From Profundicola sp051011115 (lineage in GTDB: Bacteria; Bacteroidota; Bacteroidia; Flavobacteriales; Weeksellaceae), in assembly GCA_051011115.1 (NCBI GenBank), contig JBPCUN010000082.1, forward strand, positions 1-58,129: a DNA stretch of 58,129 bases, written 5' to 3'. The number at the start of each line of letters is the position of its first letter. Within the stretch, counting starts at the first letter, position 1. This document shows, in pieces, positions 1-8,358 of the stretch. The notes under the pieces are model-generated. The model had not been told where the DNA came from, searched no databases, and saw nothing but the letters and a program-made list of their open reading frames with translations. The position numbers and the translations under genes were made by a program.

Positions 1-2
1 AA

Positions 3-3000
3 CGTGAGACTAAAGAACAACCCATAAAAGCATATAGAAATGGCTTAACATTTATTAATAATAAAATTTTAAAGTCTATCTCTGTCTCTTCAACTACAGA
101 TGGATTGTATAGAAAATATATCCTGACGCATGATTATTCTAGCTTGGGACAGGAAAGGTTAAGGACTGTAGATGTCGAGAATAAGGTTGGGCAAAGTTTA
201 AAATCACTCAACTTTAATTATAGCGATACAGAAAGTTATGAGATTGAACAAAGCATTAAATCAAATGCAGGTTTAACATCAATGACCGAAGAACTGGGGA
301 ATGTTACCATGGGTGATTTTGAAGGAGATGGAAATATTTCAGCTATTTATGTTTTAAAAGAAGACGGTGCTAATAAATTGGTGAGTTCAAAAAGGGGAAC
401 ATTATCTGTTGAGGATGAAAATTATAACCCAAAACTTTATACTGGAAAAATTATTGATTCTACTGGGAAAGTTTCAGAAAGGGATCAGCTTTTAACTATC
501 AATGAAAATTTTGATAGTTATACTATTATTGATGGTAATTATTATGCATTACAAAGAATTACTTTCAACTTCAAAGATTTAGTTTCAAATGAAGAGAGTT
601 CTTTTCATTTTAAATTGCCACAAGGATTTGAACTTCAAGCAAATGGCTGGTGTGATGAACATTATGGTGATCTTGAATTTAATGTTCAAAAAGCTGAATC
701 ACCTAGGTACTTTTTAACCGGAGATTTTAATTCTGATGGATTAATAGATATTATTGTCCACCAATTATCTCAAACTGGTTCAAGCGTTGAGAATCCAATT
801 GGCACTTATTGTGAAAACTACGATCCACTAATCGGAGAAACGGATGAAAAGGTATATTTCTTAGAATTAGGAAAGCTGGCAAACTCAAATGCAGAAATGA
901 TAGACCTTTCTCTCTATGAATACCTTAATAATGGCTTAGAAAATAAAGAACATTATATTATAGAATTTGATGGTGATGGAATACCTGATATACTTCAATT
1001 GAATAAAACCACACAAAAGCTCGATGTATTAAAATTAGACCATCTTAACAAAACCATTGAAACTACTTTAAGTCAATTTGAATTAGAAAATTTTACAGAT
1101 AAAACTCCACTCATTTTAGGAGATTATAACGGAGATGGATTAACCGACTTTTTAACACCTAACAGAATTTTTGAGCTTACACAAGATAATAAAATAAGTA
1201 AACTTATTCCACAAATAGAAAATTCTAACCATATATGGTTGCAATATTTGAGTAATGGCACAACTTTCATTAGTTCTGAAAGAAATTTCTCTGAGCAAGG
1301 TTTGGCTCATTGCGCTCCATCTACTAGAGGTTATGTCAGAGAAGGAGGATCTTTTTGGAAAAAACTTTGGTCTGGTCCTACTATCGAATATGATTATTCT
1401 GAATATGGAGCTTGTGCTATAATTCCTATTGACTTTAATAATGATGGAAAAACAGATTTAGCTACTTTTAAAAAGTTTGGAAAAATTCGATTTGAAGATA
1501 GGTTGCTTCAAAGCAATCCTCAAAATATTAATATGACCGTTACTGAAGTAACTGGTGAAATAGATCAAGAAGGATATGATTATTGTATGCAAGATTGTTA
1601 TTATGATGCTCAATATAATGGTGGAGGAACTTCTAATTGTGCAAACTATTGCGCAGATTTATACACCCCTTCTCAACAAGTAGAGACTCAAATAGCCAAT
1701 AGGATAATTTTTTTGGAAAATACGTATGATCAGGAACATGAATTTAGTTTTGAATCTCATGAGGAATCTAGTATCAGCGTTGGAAATAAAGTAATCTCTC
1801 CTTTTTCTTTCTTTATTAATTCTCAGGAGAATGGAGGGTTAGACTCTTACAGGTCAAATTTAATATTACATGATCCTCATCAAAGAAAAGACCATGTTTT
1901 TTCAGTAAATTCCAAAGAATTTTTTGAAAATAGGATAAATGAAATTAACAATGGTTCAGGTGTCGTTCAACAAGTTGAATATACACCTTTACAAAAAACT
2001 TTTTACTGTAATTGTTCCGGTCCTAATAATGAGAATTGTCAATATAGTTATAACCCTGAATCTTTAGATTTACCATTCCCTTATTTTATTCATAAGCAAG
2101 TTCTCGCTAAGTTTATGGTAAGTAAAATCAATACACTATTTGATGATAAATCTATCACAAAAGAGTATAGATATGAAAGTGCTGTTCAGCATCTCGACGG
2201 GAAAGGGTTCTTAGGCTTTCAAAAAACCTTTATTAGTGACCCTTACGAATCTAAATTTGTAAACGATTCTTATTTTCCAAAAAACTTGCAAGACCCTGTT
2301 TTCTGGAATATTAATGTTTATGATCCTTTACAAGAAAACCAATTGGTTGAAACCCGATATGGAGAACTTGGGGGCGACTATTTTACCAGATCACAATTGA
2401 GTTATACCAAATATGTTAACAGTGATTTCCTTAATACCAATTTAAACGAACACCAGTACATTTACCGTACAGCGCAGGAAGTAAATCATGACAGAATCAA
2501 AGACATTACCATTACCAAAACTTTCCACTATGATGAGCTAGGAGATTTATTACTACTTAACACCGATACAGATTACAATGGACAAGGATCTTCTACGACA
2601 ACTATTGATTACAAAGATGCATGGAGTGTAGGTGATCATTATTACAACGGTAAAATTCTAAGTATTTCTGAAACTATAAACGCTTATAATGATACTTTCA
2701 CAACGAGCGATGAATATAGTGACTTCAATGATGCTGGAATAGCTTTAAGACATGAAAAATATGGGAACAACACCTCTGCTATTACAACAGAGGTAACCTA
2801 TAATGCTTTTGGTAACAAAACCTCTGAAACGGTCTCGGCTGATGGCATCGCTCCTTTAACCACAAGGTTTGAATATGACAGTACAGAACGCTTTGTAACT
2901 TCCATAACAAACCCAGAAGGGCAAACTGCTACCAAAACCGTAGATATTTATGGTAAAACCCTTACCGAAACTTCTGTTTTAGGACTAACCCAAGAACATT

Positions 3001-6000
3001 ATTATGATGATTGGGGGAATCCTACCTACTCGGTAGATTATCTGGAGAATGAAACCCATCTTGTAAAAGAAAATTTGGGGAATGGATTTTATACCCTTAC
3101 CACCACTACACCCGGAGAACCACAAACCATTGTCACTTTTGATAAATTTGATAGGCAAGTTAAAGCCAAAACCCAATCCATCAATGGGAAATGGTCTGTG
3201 GTAGATACCGAATATGACATCTTCGGCAAAAAAATCAGGGCAAGTGAACCTTATTTTGACAATGAGTCTCCTACTTTGTGGAACACAACAGAATATGATG
3301 AGTTAGACAGACCCATAAAACAAACCCATTATACTGGCAAAATAATTACCACATGTTATAATGGAATGGAGGTTAGCGTGGATGATGGAGAGCAAAAAAC
3401 CTCTAAAACCTTAGATGTTTTTGGGAATGTGACTCAACACAAAGACCATGGCGGTGAAATCGCCTATTCTTATTTTCCCAATGGAACATTGAAAGAAGCT
3501 AACTATGATGGGGTTGTAGTAAGTGTAGAGCAAGATGGCTGGGGTAACAAAACACGGCTCGAAGACCCATCTGCTGGTGTTTATGAATATACCTATGATG
3601 CCTTAGGTAGAAAATTAACGGAGACCACCCCTAAAGGTACTACCACTTATACCTATGATGAATTTGGTAAATTATTATATGAAATAACAGAAGGTGACCA
3701 AACAAACCTGTCCCTACAATATGAATACCACCCCAACACAAAACTACCCACTAAAATCTATGGCTATAATGGAAAAGATAACTTTGAGTACGAAACAAAA
3801 TATGATAACTTTTATCGTATAGAAGGGAAAATTGAAACAACACCATTTTTTACCTACGAAACCACTACTAGCTTTGATGACTATGGAAGACCTGAAGTTT
3901 TTACTACTGAAACAACAGTTGCTGCTAATGCGCAAACCATAACAACCCATGTGCGTAGTTTTTATGATACCAATGGACTGCAAACCCAACTCCTAAACGA
4001 TGACACAAATCAAGTCCTATGGGAAATTGATGAGGTAAATGCCAAGGGACAAATGCTCCAAATGCAATTTGGTAACGGCTACCAAATCAATCAAGGGTAT
4101 GATAATTTTTATATGCCACAATCCTTTGCACACACCCAAAATAATCAAACAGCCTTGAGCATTGACTATACATTTGATGCTCAAAAAGGAATTTTAACTT
4201 CAAGAAGCAATCATGTGTTTAATAAACATGAGAATTTTGAATATGACGACTTATATCGTTTAACCAAAGAAATACTAAACGGCAACGTGCTCAATGAATA
4301 CGGCTATGACAAACGTGGACGTATCATCTACAATTCACAGGTCGGCGAATACCAATATAACGATACCGATTACCAAGTACAACAGATTGGATTTAATGCA
4401 ACAGGGCAACAACTGGCAGATGAAAGAGGTTTTCATAATATCATTTATAATAGCTACAAAAAAGCTGTAAGCATACACTTACCAGGCAAAGAAAGAATAG
4501 GTTTTGATTACAATCCTTTCAAAGACCGTATCGCCATGTACTATGGGAGCGAAGATGAAGATATAAATCTACGACCTCTAAGAAAATATTATTCATCAGA
4601 CAAAGCCATAGAGATAAAACACAATCTGCAAACAGGAGAAATTGAGGTTTTGACCTATCTGGATGGTGACCCTTATAATGCCAATGTTTTGCAACGCAAC
4701 TTTTACAGCAGTGGCAACAACTCCCCGCCAGAGCTGTGGTATCTGCACAGAGATTACCAATCTACCATTTTGGCGATTACCAACCAAGCAGGCAGCATCT
4801 TAGAGCAGCGCTATTTTGATGCCTGGGGAAATCTAAAAGAACTAAATCTTGCAGGCACGCATTACAATCAAAGCCAACTCTTAACTTTTAACTATGAACT
4901 TTTAACATTAGACAGAGGTTACACAGGGCACGAACATCTGTGGGGCGTTAACCTAGTCCACATGAACGGGCGATTGTATGATGCCAAAATGAGACGTTTC
5001 TTATCGCCAGACAATTTTATACAAAATCCGTATGATACGCAAAACTTTAACCGCTATGGCTATGTATTAAACAACCCGTTGATCTATACGGACCCTAGTG
5101 GAGAGATATTAGGTATAGCAGCATTAACGGTTGGCAAATTATTATTAGGAGTAGCAGCTGGTGTAAGTATCAAGGCAATATCAAACTTAATTGCTGGGAA
5201 TCCTTTTTGGTATGGATTAGGGCAGAGTGCTGTCTCTTCATTAGTTTCATCCTATATAGGGGCAGGGACTGGTGCAATTGTATCAGATGGTTTTATGAAA
5301 TCATCTACTTATGTGGGGAGGACTTTGTTTAAAGCCGGTATAAGTGGAATATCGGGAGGAATAGCTAGTACTATTCAAGGTGGAAGCTTTGAAAGTGGTT
5401 TTGCTTCAGGAGTTGTTTCCTCATTAGTTTTGAGTGGAGTACAAGCACTGGGTATAGATTTCTCAAAAACCAAAATGATAGAGGGGAAAAGAGTATTTGC
5501 TTTAAATAAATTTGGAGAAAGTGATTTATTTAAAGTTTTACAGGTCGCTGCTAGTGGTTTATCAGGGGGACTTTCATCCACCATAGCAGGAGGCTCTTTT
5601 GGACAAGGGGTGATGAATGGATTAATTTCTAGCGGTGTAAATAGTATTGCTGATATTTTTTTAGAAAAGGGATCGGGAGTACAAATACCAAAAAAAGAAG
5701 GTACACCAGAGTTTGGTCCGCTTACTGTTTATGACATGGAATATGAATTATTTTTCCAAGAAAACAGTAATGAAGAAACTCAAATAAACCTAAAAGGCGG
5801 CAACTTTGATAAGTATTCAAAACTGGTGAGTGGATTAAGTCTATACAACACCACTAAAGAAAAAATCATTGAATGGGCAACAAAAGATGGAGATTTGCTA
5901 ACAGGGGATTCTAAAAGCTTGTATAAGGGATTAAAGATAGTTGGGAAAGGATTTGGTTTTTATGGTATGTATGATGCGGGTACTAAACTTATTGAAAACC

Positions 6001-6152
6001 CTAATAGTGCTGGAAATTGGGTTAGATTTGGTGTAAATACTTTTACAACTTTCGGTAGAGCTAACCCAGCTTTTTTTATAGGAATGGGAATTTTAGATGC
6101 AACGGGTGTCACTGAATCTGCATATAATTGGATAGATAACAATTTACAATGA
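3..6152 (+). CDS. RHS/YD-repeat polymorphic toxin-like protein (5' partial)
   Basis: The frame is open from the first complete codon at base 3, so the TTG at 105 is not the true start and the gene begins upstream of the window (2049 residues visible). The N-terminal third holds several FG-GAP/VCBS-like Asp/Gly motifs, for example GDFNSDGLIDII (near residue 240), GDYNGDGLTDFL (near 373) and DFNNDGKTDLATF (near 477), plus a Cys-rich stretch near 515-545. The middle is YD repeats (YTYDALGRKLTETTP and similar). The RHS core ends in YGYVLNNPLIYTDPSGE near residue 1701. The last ~348 residues are a variable, Gly-rich, hydrophobic tail with two related stretches (GISGGIASTIQGGSFESGF and GLSGGLSSTIAGGSFGQGV). 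In this family the core forms a shell around a toxic C-terminal tip, which is inferred here. Stop and next start overlap as ATGA, the arrangement of a toxin-immunity pair. Secretion signals lie outside the window. Confidence 0.88.
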   Translation, partial: RETKEQPIKAYRNGLTFINNKILKSISVSSTTDGLYRKYILTHDYSSLGQERLRTVDVENKVGQSLKSLNFNYSDTESYEIEQSIKSNAGLTSMTEELGNVTMGDFEGDGNISAIYVLKEDGANKLVSSKRGTLSVEDENYNPKLYTGKIIDSTGKVSERDQLLTINENFDSYTIIDGNYYALQRITFNFKDLVSNEESSFHFKLPQGFELQANGWCDEHYGDLEFNVQKAESPRYFLTGDFNSDGLIDIIVHQLSQTGSSVENPIGTYCENYDPLIGETDEKVYFLELGKLANSNAEMIDLSLYEYLNNGLENKEHYIIEFDGDGIPDILQLNKTTQKLDVLKLDHLNKTIETTLSQFELENFTDKTPLILGDYNGDGLTDFLTPNRIFELTQDNKISKLIPQIENSNHIWLQYLSNGTTFISSERNFSEQGLAHCAPSTRGYVREGGSFWKKLWSGPTIEYDYSEYGACAIIPIDFNNDGKTDLATFKKFGKIRFEDRLLQSNPQNINMTVTEVTGEIDQEGYDYCMQDCYYDAQYNGGGTSNCANYCADLYTPSQQVETQIANRIIFLENTYDQEHEFSFESHEESSISVGNKVISPFSFFINSQENGGLDSYRSNLILHDPHQRKDHVFSVNSKEFFENRINEINNGSGVVQQVEYTPLQKTFYCNCSGPNNENCQYSYNPESLDLPFPYFIHKQVLAKFMVSKINTLFDDKSITKEYRYESAVQHLDGKGFLGFQKTFISDPYESKFVNDSYFPKNLQDPVFWNINVYDPLQENQLVETRYGELGGDYFTRSQLSYTKYVNSDFLNTNLNEHQYIYRTAQEVNHDRIKDITITKTFHYDELGDLLLLNTDTDYNGQGSSTTTIDYKDAWSVGDHYYNGKILSISETINAYNDTFTTSDEYSDFNDAGIALRHEKYGNNTSAITTEVTYNAFGNKTSETVSADGIAPLTTRFEYDSTERFVTSITNPEGQTATKTVDIYGKTLTETSVLGLTQEHYYDDWGNPTYSVDYLENETHLVKENLGNGFYTLTTTTPGEPQTIVTFDKFDRQVKAKTQSINGKWSVVDTEYDIFGKKIRASEPYFDNESPTLWNTTEYDELDRPIKQTHYTGKIITTCYNGMEVSVDDGEQKTSKTLDVFGNVTQHKDHGGEIAYSYFPNGTLKEANYDGVVVSVEQDGWGNKTRLEDPSAGVYEYTYDALGRKLTETTPKGTTTYTYDEFGKLLYEITEGDQTNLSLQYEYHPNTKLPTKIYGYNGKDNFEYETKYDNFYRIEGKIETTPFFTYETTTSFDDYGRPEVFTTETTVAANAQTITTHVRSFYDTNGLQTQLLNDDTNQVLWEIDEVNAKGQMLQMQFGNGYQINQGYDNFYMPQSFAHTQNNQTALSIDYTFDAQKGILTSRSNHVFNKHENFEYDDLYRLTKEILNGNVLNEYGYDKRGRIIYNSQVGEYQYNDTDYQVQQIGFNATGQQLADERGFHNIIYNSYKKAVSIHLPGKERIGFDYNPFKDRIAMYYGSEDEDINLRPLRKYYSSDKAIEIKHNLQTGEIEVLTYLDGDPYNANVLQRNFYSSGNNSPPELWYLHRDYQSTILAITNQAGSILEQRYFDAWGNLKELNLAGTHYNQSQLLTFNYELLTLDRGYTGHEHLWGVNLVHMNGRLYDAKMRRFLSPDNFIQNPYDTQNFNRYGYVLNNPLIYTDPSGEILGIAALTVGKLLLGVAAGVSIKAISNLIAGNPFWYGLGQSAVSSLVSSYIGAGTGAIVSDGFMKSSTYVGRTLFKAGISGISGGIASTIQGGSFESGFASGVVSSLVLSGVQALGIDFSKTKMIEGKRVFALNKFGESDLFKVLQVAASGLSGGLSSTIAGGSFGQGVMNGLISSGVNSIADIFLEKGSGVQIPKKEGTPEFGPLTVYDMEYELFFQENSNEETQINLKGGNFDKYSKLVSGLSLYNTTKEKIIEWATKDGDLLTGDSKSLYKGLKIVGKGFGFYGMYDAGTKLIENPNSAGNWVRFGVNTFTTFGRANPAFFIGMGILDATGVTESAYNWIDNNLQ

Positions 6153-6556
6153 TAAAAAACACAATACAATTTTCAATTTTTTTGCTTTACAAATACTATT
6201 ATGGGAGTAAGAACACAAGGGATATTGCTTATTTTAATTCAATTCTAACCCTTTCAATATGCTTAACTTTCAATATCATTTGTTTTTTTCTCTTATTTGG
6301 TATAAATATTTTTGATATTCTACCTAGCCATGGAGATTATAAGTACATTCTTAAGAAGTTTGGCCCTGGTTTCTTAGGAGTTCCTGTATTATTGGTTTTG
6401 TTTTTCTTTTTTAAAGAAAGGAAGATTAATGAATTAAATTATACAAAAAGGAAAATAAAAAATGGAAATTTATATCTTTTATTATATATGGCTCTTACCT
6501 TTATTCTATTTGCGATAGTTGTTTTTGCAAGATCTTATGGTTATATAAAAAGCTGA
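6149..6556 (+). CDS. Putative membrane immunity protein of the RHS tail
   Basis: This 135-residue protein starts inside the stop codon of the RHS gene (4 bp overlap), so the two are probably translationally coupled. It has about three hydrophobic segments (residues ~30-57, 72-90 and 108-128) joined by short charged loops, which suggests an inner-membrane protein. I do not recognise a named family. Its position directly behind a polymorphic toxin tail, and a decayed homologue in the same place behind the next tail copy (6921-7307), support an immunity role. A membrane-embedded protector facing a hydrophobic Gly-rich tail would fit a pore-forming or membrane-acting toxin. That is inference only. 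Confidence 0.6.
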   Translation: MIKNTIQFSIFLLYKYYYGSKNTRDIAYFNSILTLSICLTFNIICFFLLFGINIFDILPSHGDYKYILKKFGPGFLGVPVLLVLFFFFKERKINELNYTKRKIKNGNLYLLLYMALTFILFAIVVFARSYGYIKS

Positions 6557-6559
6557 TAA

Positions 6560-6914
6560 TCAAAAAATAGTAGAATTTTATTAATCCTCTATTACTGCAA
6601 AAAAACTGGAATTATGGACTATGCTGCCCAAGGAGGAACAGAAAATTTGGGTAAATTTGGGCAAAACTATTTAAAAGCCTCTAAATTTTTAGGGAAAGCC
6701 TACAACAGGAATTGGTACTGCCTATTTTTCATGGAGGGACTATAATCAAAATCCAACTACTGGAAATTTAATCCAAGCTATGAGTAGTACGGGCTTATTG
6801 TTTATTAGAGTAAACCCTATTGTTGGGATAGGTTTAGGAATTTTAGATGTTACGGGAGGGGCTGATTATTTTTATGATCAAATTGGAAATGTAATAGATA
6901 AATCAACTGAATAG
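6560..6914 (+). pseudogene. Displaced RHS toxin-tail copy 2 (frameshifted)
   Basis: Two overlapping reading frames together resemble the last ~95 residues of the RHS protein. The first frame (from about 6560, with an ATG at 6614) reads GKFGQNYLKASKFLGKA and then goes out of frame near 6698. The second frame continues TTGIGTAYFSWRDYNQNPTT and ends with VNPIVGIGLGILDVTGG before a TAG at 6912. The RHS tail has the matching pattern LKIVGKGFGFYGMYDAG, then NPAFFIGMGILDATGV. No RHS core precedes it, so this is an orphan, inactive C-terminal cassette. Its remnant immunity gene starts 6 bp downstream. Confidence 0.72.
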
Positions 6915-6920
6915 AAGATT

Positions 6921-7307
6921 ATGTTAGCTTTTATTGAATATATCGCTTTTATATTTTACAATTATTAAAAAAAGGACCAACTAAAGGTATAGCCTATTTC
7001 AGTACATTAACTGCATTATCTATGTTGTTGTTTTTGAATGTATTTGTTATTATTTTAATATTAGGTTTAGATGCAAATAAGACATTATTCTTTTTCTTTA
7101 TTGAGGAACATGGAAGAGTAGTTAAGTTACTAAGCAGTATTTTTTCTATTCTACCCTATTACTTATTATTTCATTTATTATTAAAAAAAAGAAAAAATAG
7201 TAAATAAAAAATACCCAAAGGAAAAACTGAAAAAAGGTGGTTTGTTTTTAATATCCTATATTATTTTCACAGTTATACTATTAGCATTATTAATAAAAAC
7301 TAAGTAA
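6921..7307 (+). pseudogene. Decayed immunity gene copy 2 (two frameshifts)
   Basis: Read across three frames, this segment matches the intact membrane protein at 6149-6556 from end to end. The ATG at 6921 opens MLAFIEYIAFIFYNY and then stops. One frame over, in an A-rich run near 6968, the text resumes as KKGPTKGIAYFSTLTALSML, where the intact copy has DIAYFNSILTLSI. A second slip in an A-rich run near 7205 leads to YPKEKLKKGGLFLISYIIF, where the intact copy has YTKRKIKNGNLYLLLYMAL. The final TAA is at 7305-7307. Both slips lie in A-rich runs, so sequencing error is a minor alternative, but the neighbouring cassette is also broken outside homopolymers. Confidence 0.7.
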
Positions 7308-7327
7308 AAGAGAAGAATATAATATCA

Positions 7328-7616
7328 TTGGTACATCAGAAAAAAATTAAAAAGGGCATTCAAGCGATAAAATCATACGTATTATTAAACTTTTTAATAT
7401 TCGGTTATTTAAAAGTTTTCAAAACTGTTGGACGAGTTACAGGAGTGTTTTCGGCATATGAGCATTTTAATAAAGCTAGTGAGGCTTATCAATCTGGGGA
7501 TACACGGTGGAAAAACAATTATGGATGTAGGGTTTATTTTTCTAAAAACCAACCCCTATACAATAGTCGGAGGAACGGTTTACGGGATTTTAGATATGTC
7601 AGGAGTATTAGAATAA
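7328..7616 (+). pseudogene. Displaced RHS toxin-tail copy 3 (frameshifted)
   Basis: A third, more diverged copy of the tail. One frame gives LKVFKTVGRVTGVFSAYEHF and AYQSGDT. The neighbouring frame continues GKTIMDVGFIFLKTNPYTIV and ends with GGTVYGILDMSGVLE and a stop at 7616. The spacing of the paired landmarks (a VG(K/R) segment, an NP dipeptide, then a GILD-x-(T/S)G segment) is the same as in the RHS tail and in copy 2. The frame change is near 7505. There is no credible start and no RHS core upstream, so this is a relic. Confidence 0.6.
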
Positions 7617-7622
7617 TAAAAT

Positions 7623-7739
7623 ATGATTAACGATTTTTTCAAATTCAATTACTATATTTATTTTCGAATGGAGCAATATTATGGATGTAGATTTGAAGCT
7701 TTTATTGGGTTTAATGGAATGTATTTTCTATTTCTATAA
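7623..7739 (+). pseudogene. Truncated immunity gene copy 3
   Basis: A 38-codon frame begins 6 bp after the third tail relic. It opens MINDFFKFNYYIYFR and continues with MEQYYG, comparable in pattern and position with the first ~25 residues of the intact immunity protein (MIKNTIQFSIFLLYKYYYG). It then stops, and the rest of the gene is missing. Homology rests on a short stretch plus position, so this is the weakest of the three pairs. Confidence 0.42.
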
Positions 7740-7808
7740 GCTCCAAATCATGACAAAAAGAAACAAACAAATGATGAGAAAAAAAGCAGGAACAAGGGGA
7801 AGTTTTTT

Positions 7809-7967
7809 CTATAAAGGGGTTGAGAATGTAAGTTGTTTGGATTGAGGAATGTCTTTTTTGGCAATGATGAGTTTTACATTGATGTCTGCATGGCGAAGCA
7901 CATTTCTTACACGAAAGTTATCGTTCTCTCCACCTCCATCTGCAATTAATTGGAGGATTAGAGCAAA
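7809..7967 (-). pseudogene. Transposase (integrase-core) remnant
   Basis: On the minus strand an open stretch of about 50 codons reads ALILQLIADGGGENDNF and, further on, VKLIIAKKDIPQS. A (V/A)DGG-x-EN segment followed some 25 residues later by LIA-x-KD(I/V)-x-x-S is typical of the catalytic core of rve/DDE transposases in Bacteroidota. Both ends of the frame run into stop codons and the rest of the enzyme is absent, so this is a fossil. The surrounding bases 7740-8073 hold no other coding signal that I can support. Confidence 0.5.
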
Positions 7968-8073
7968 CTACAATAAAAACGAAAAGAAGAGTTACGAGTG
8001 CAAAAGAACCACCCTTTTAGCCACCCATAAAAAACAAAACCGTTGCTAATCAAATGATTCACAACGGTTTTTG

Positions 8074-8155
8074 TACCCGAGGCCGGAATCGAACCGGCAC
8101 TCTCGAAAGAACTGGATTTTGAATCCAGCGCGTCTACCAGTTCCGCCACTCGGGC
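8074..8155 (-). tRNA. tRNA-Leu (anticodon CAA)
   Basis: Read on the minus strand, the sequence begins GCCCGAGTGGCGGAACTGG and folds as a class II tRNA. It has a D-arm with GGTAGACGC, an anticodon stem CTGGA/TCCAG around the loop TTCAAAA (anticodon CAA), a long variable arm (TTCTTTCGAGAG), a T-arm with GGTTCGATTCC and the acceptor 3' strand CTCGGGT plus discriminator A. CCA is not encoded. The first acceptor pair is G-U. A flavobacterial -7 box lies just upstream. Confidence 0.93.
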
Positions 8156-8168
8156 ATAGCGGGTGGCA

Positions 8169-8176
8169 AATATACA
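8169..8176 (-). promoter_or_regulatory. -7 promoter box of tRNA-Leu
   Basis: On the minus strand the sequence TATATTTG stands about 14 bp before the tRNA 5' end and matches the Bacteroidota sigma-A -7 consensus TAnnTTTG. In the decayed duplicate upstream the matching site has become TATATCTA. Confidence 0.5.
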
Positions 8177-8258
8177 AAGTTTTTGTTTTTAAATAAATTT
8201 ATTTTTAATTAAATAGAGATTACATTTAGAACGCTTTCAAAGAAATACCCATATATTC

Positions 8259-8290
8259 GGGACGCATCTACCAATTCCGCCTCGCGGGTC
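8259..8290 (-). pseudogene. Decayed 5' fragment of a tRNA-Leu
   Basis: On the minus strand this reads GACCCGCGAGGCGGAATTGG and continues TAGATGCGTCCC, which is the acceptor and D-arm half of a tRNA-Leu. It resembles bases 1-32 of the intact gene 135 bp away, but the anticodon arm and everything after it are missing. Flanking bases upstream also match the intact locus (ACTTTGTATAT). It is either the remains of a tandem tRNA duplication or an attachment-site scar. Confidence 0.65.
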
Positions 8291-8358
8291 TAGCGGACGT
8301 TAGATATACAAAGTTTTATATTATGAGATAATTATTTAGCACAAAATTTATACATATT

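Noticed and set aside
105..110. TTG at 105 as the start of the RHS gene
   Set aside because: The same frame is open back to base 3 without a stop, so the gene enters the window from the left and this TTG is internal.
7022..7207. A 61-codon frame that could be called a separate small membrane protein
   Set aside because: It matches the middle of the intact immunity protein, and matching text continues in other frames on both sides, so it is part of the frameshifted copy 2.
7958..8149. A 63-codon minus-strand frame across the tRNA
   Set aside because: It is read through the tRNA-Leu gene; open frames across tRNAs are a common artefact.
8259..8290. A second functional tRNA-Leu
   Set aside because: Only the acceptor and D-arm half is present; the anticodon, variable and T-arms are missing.
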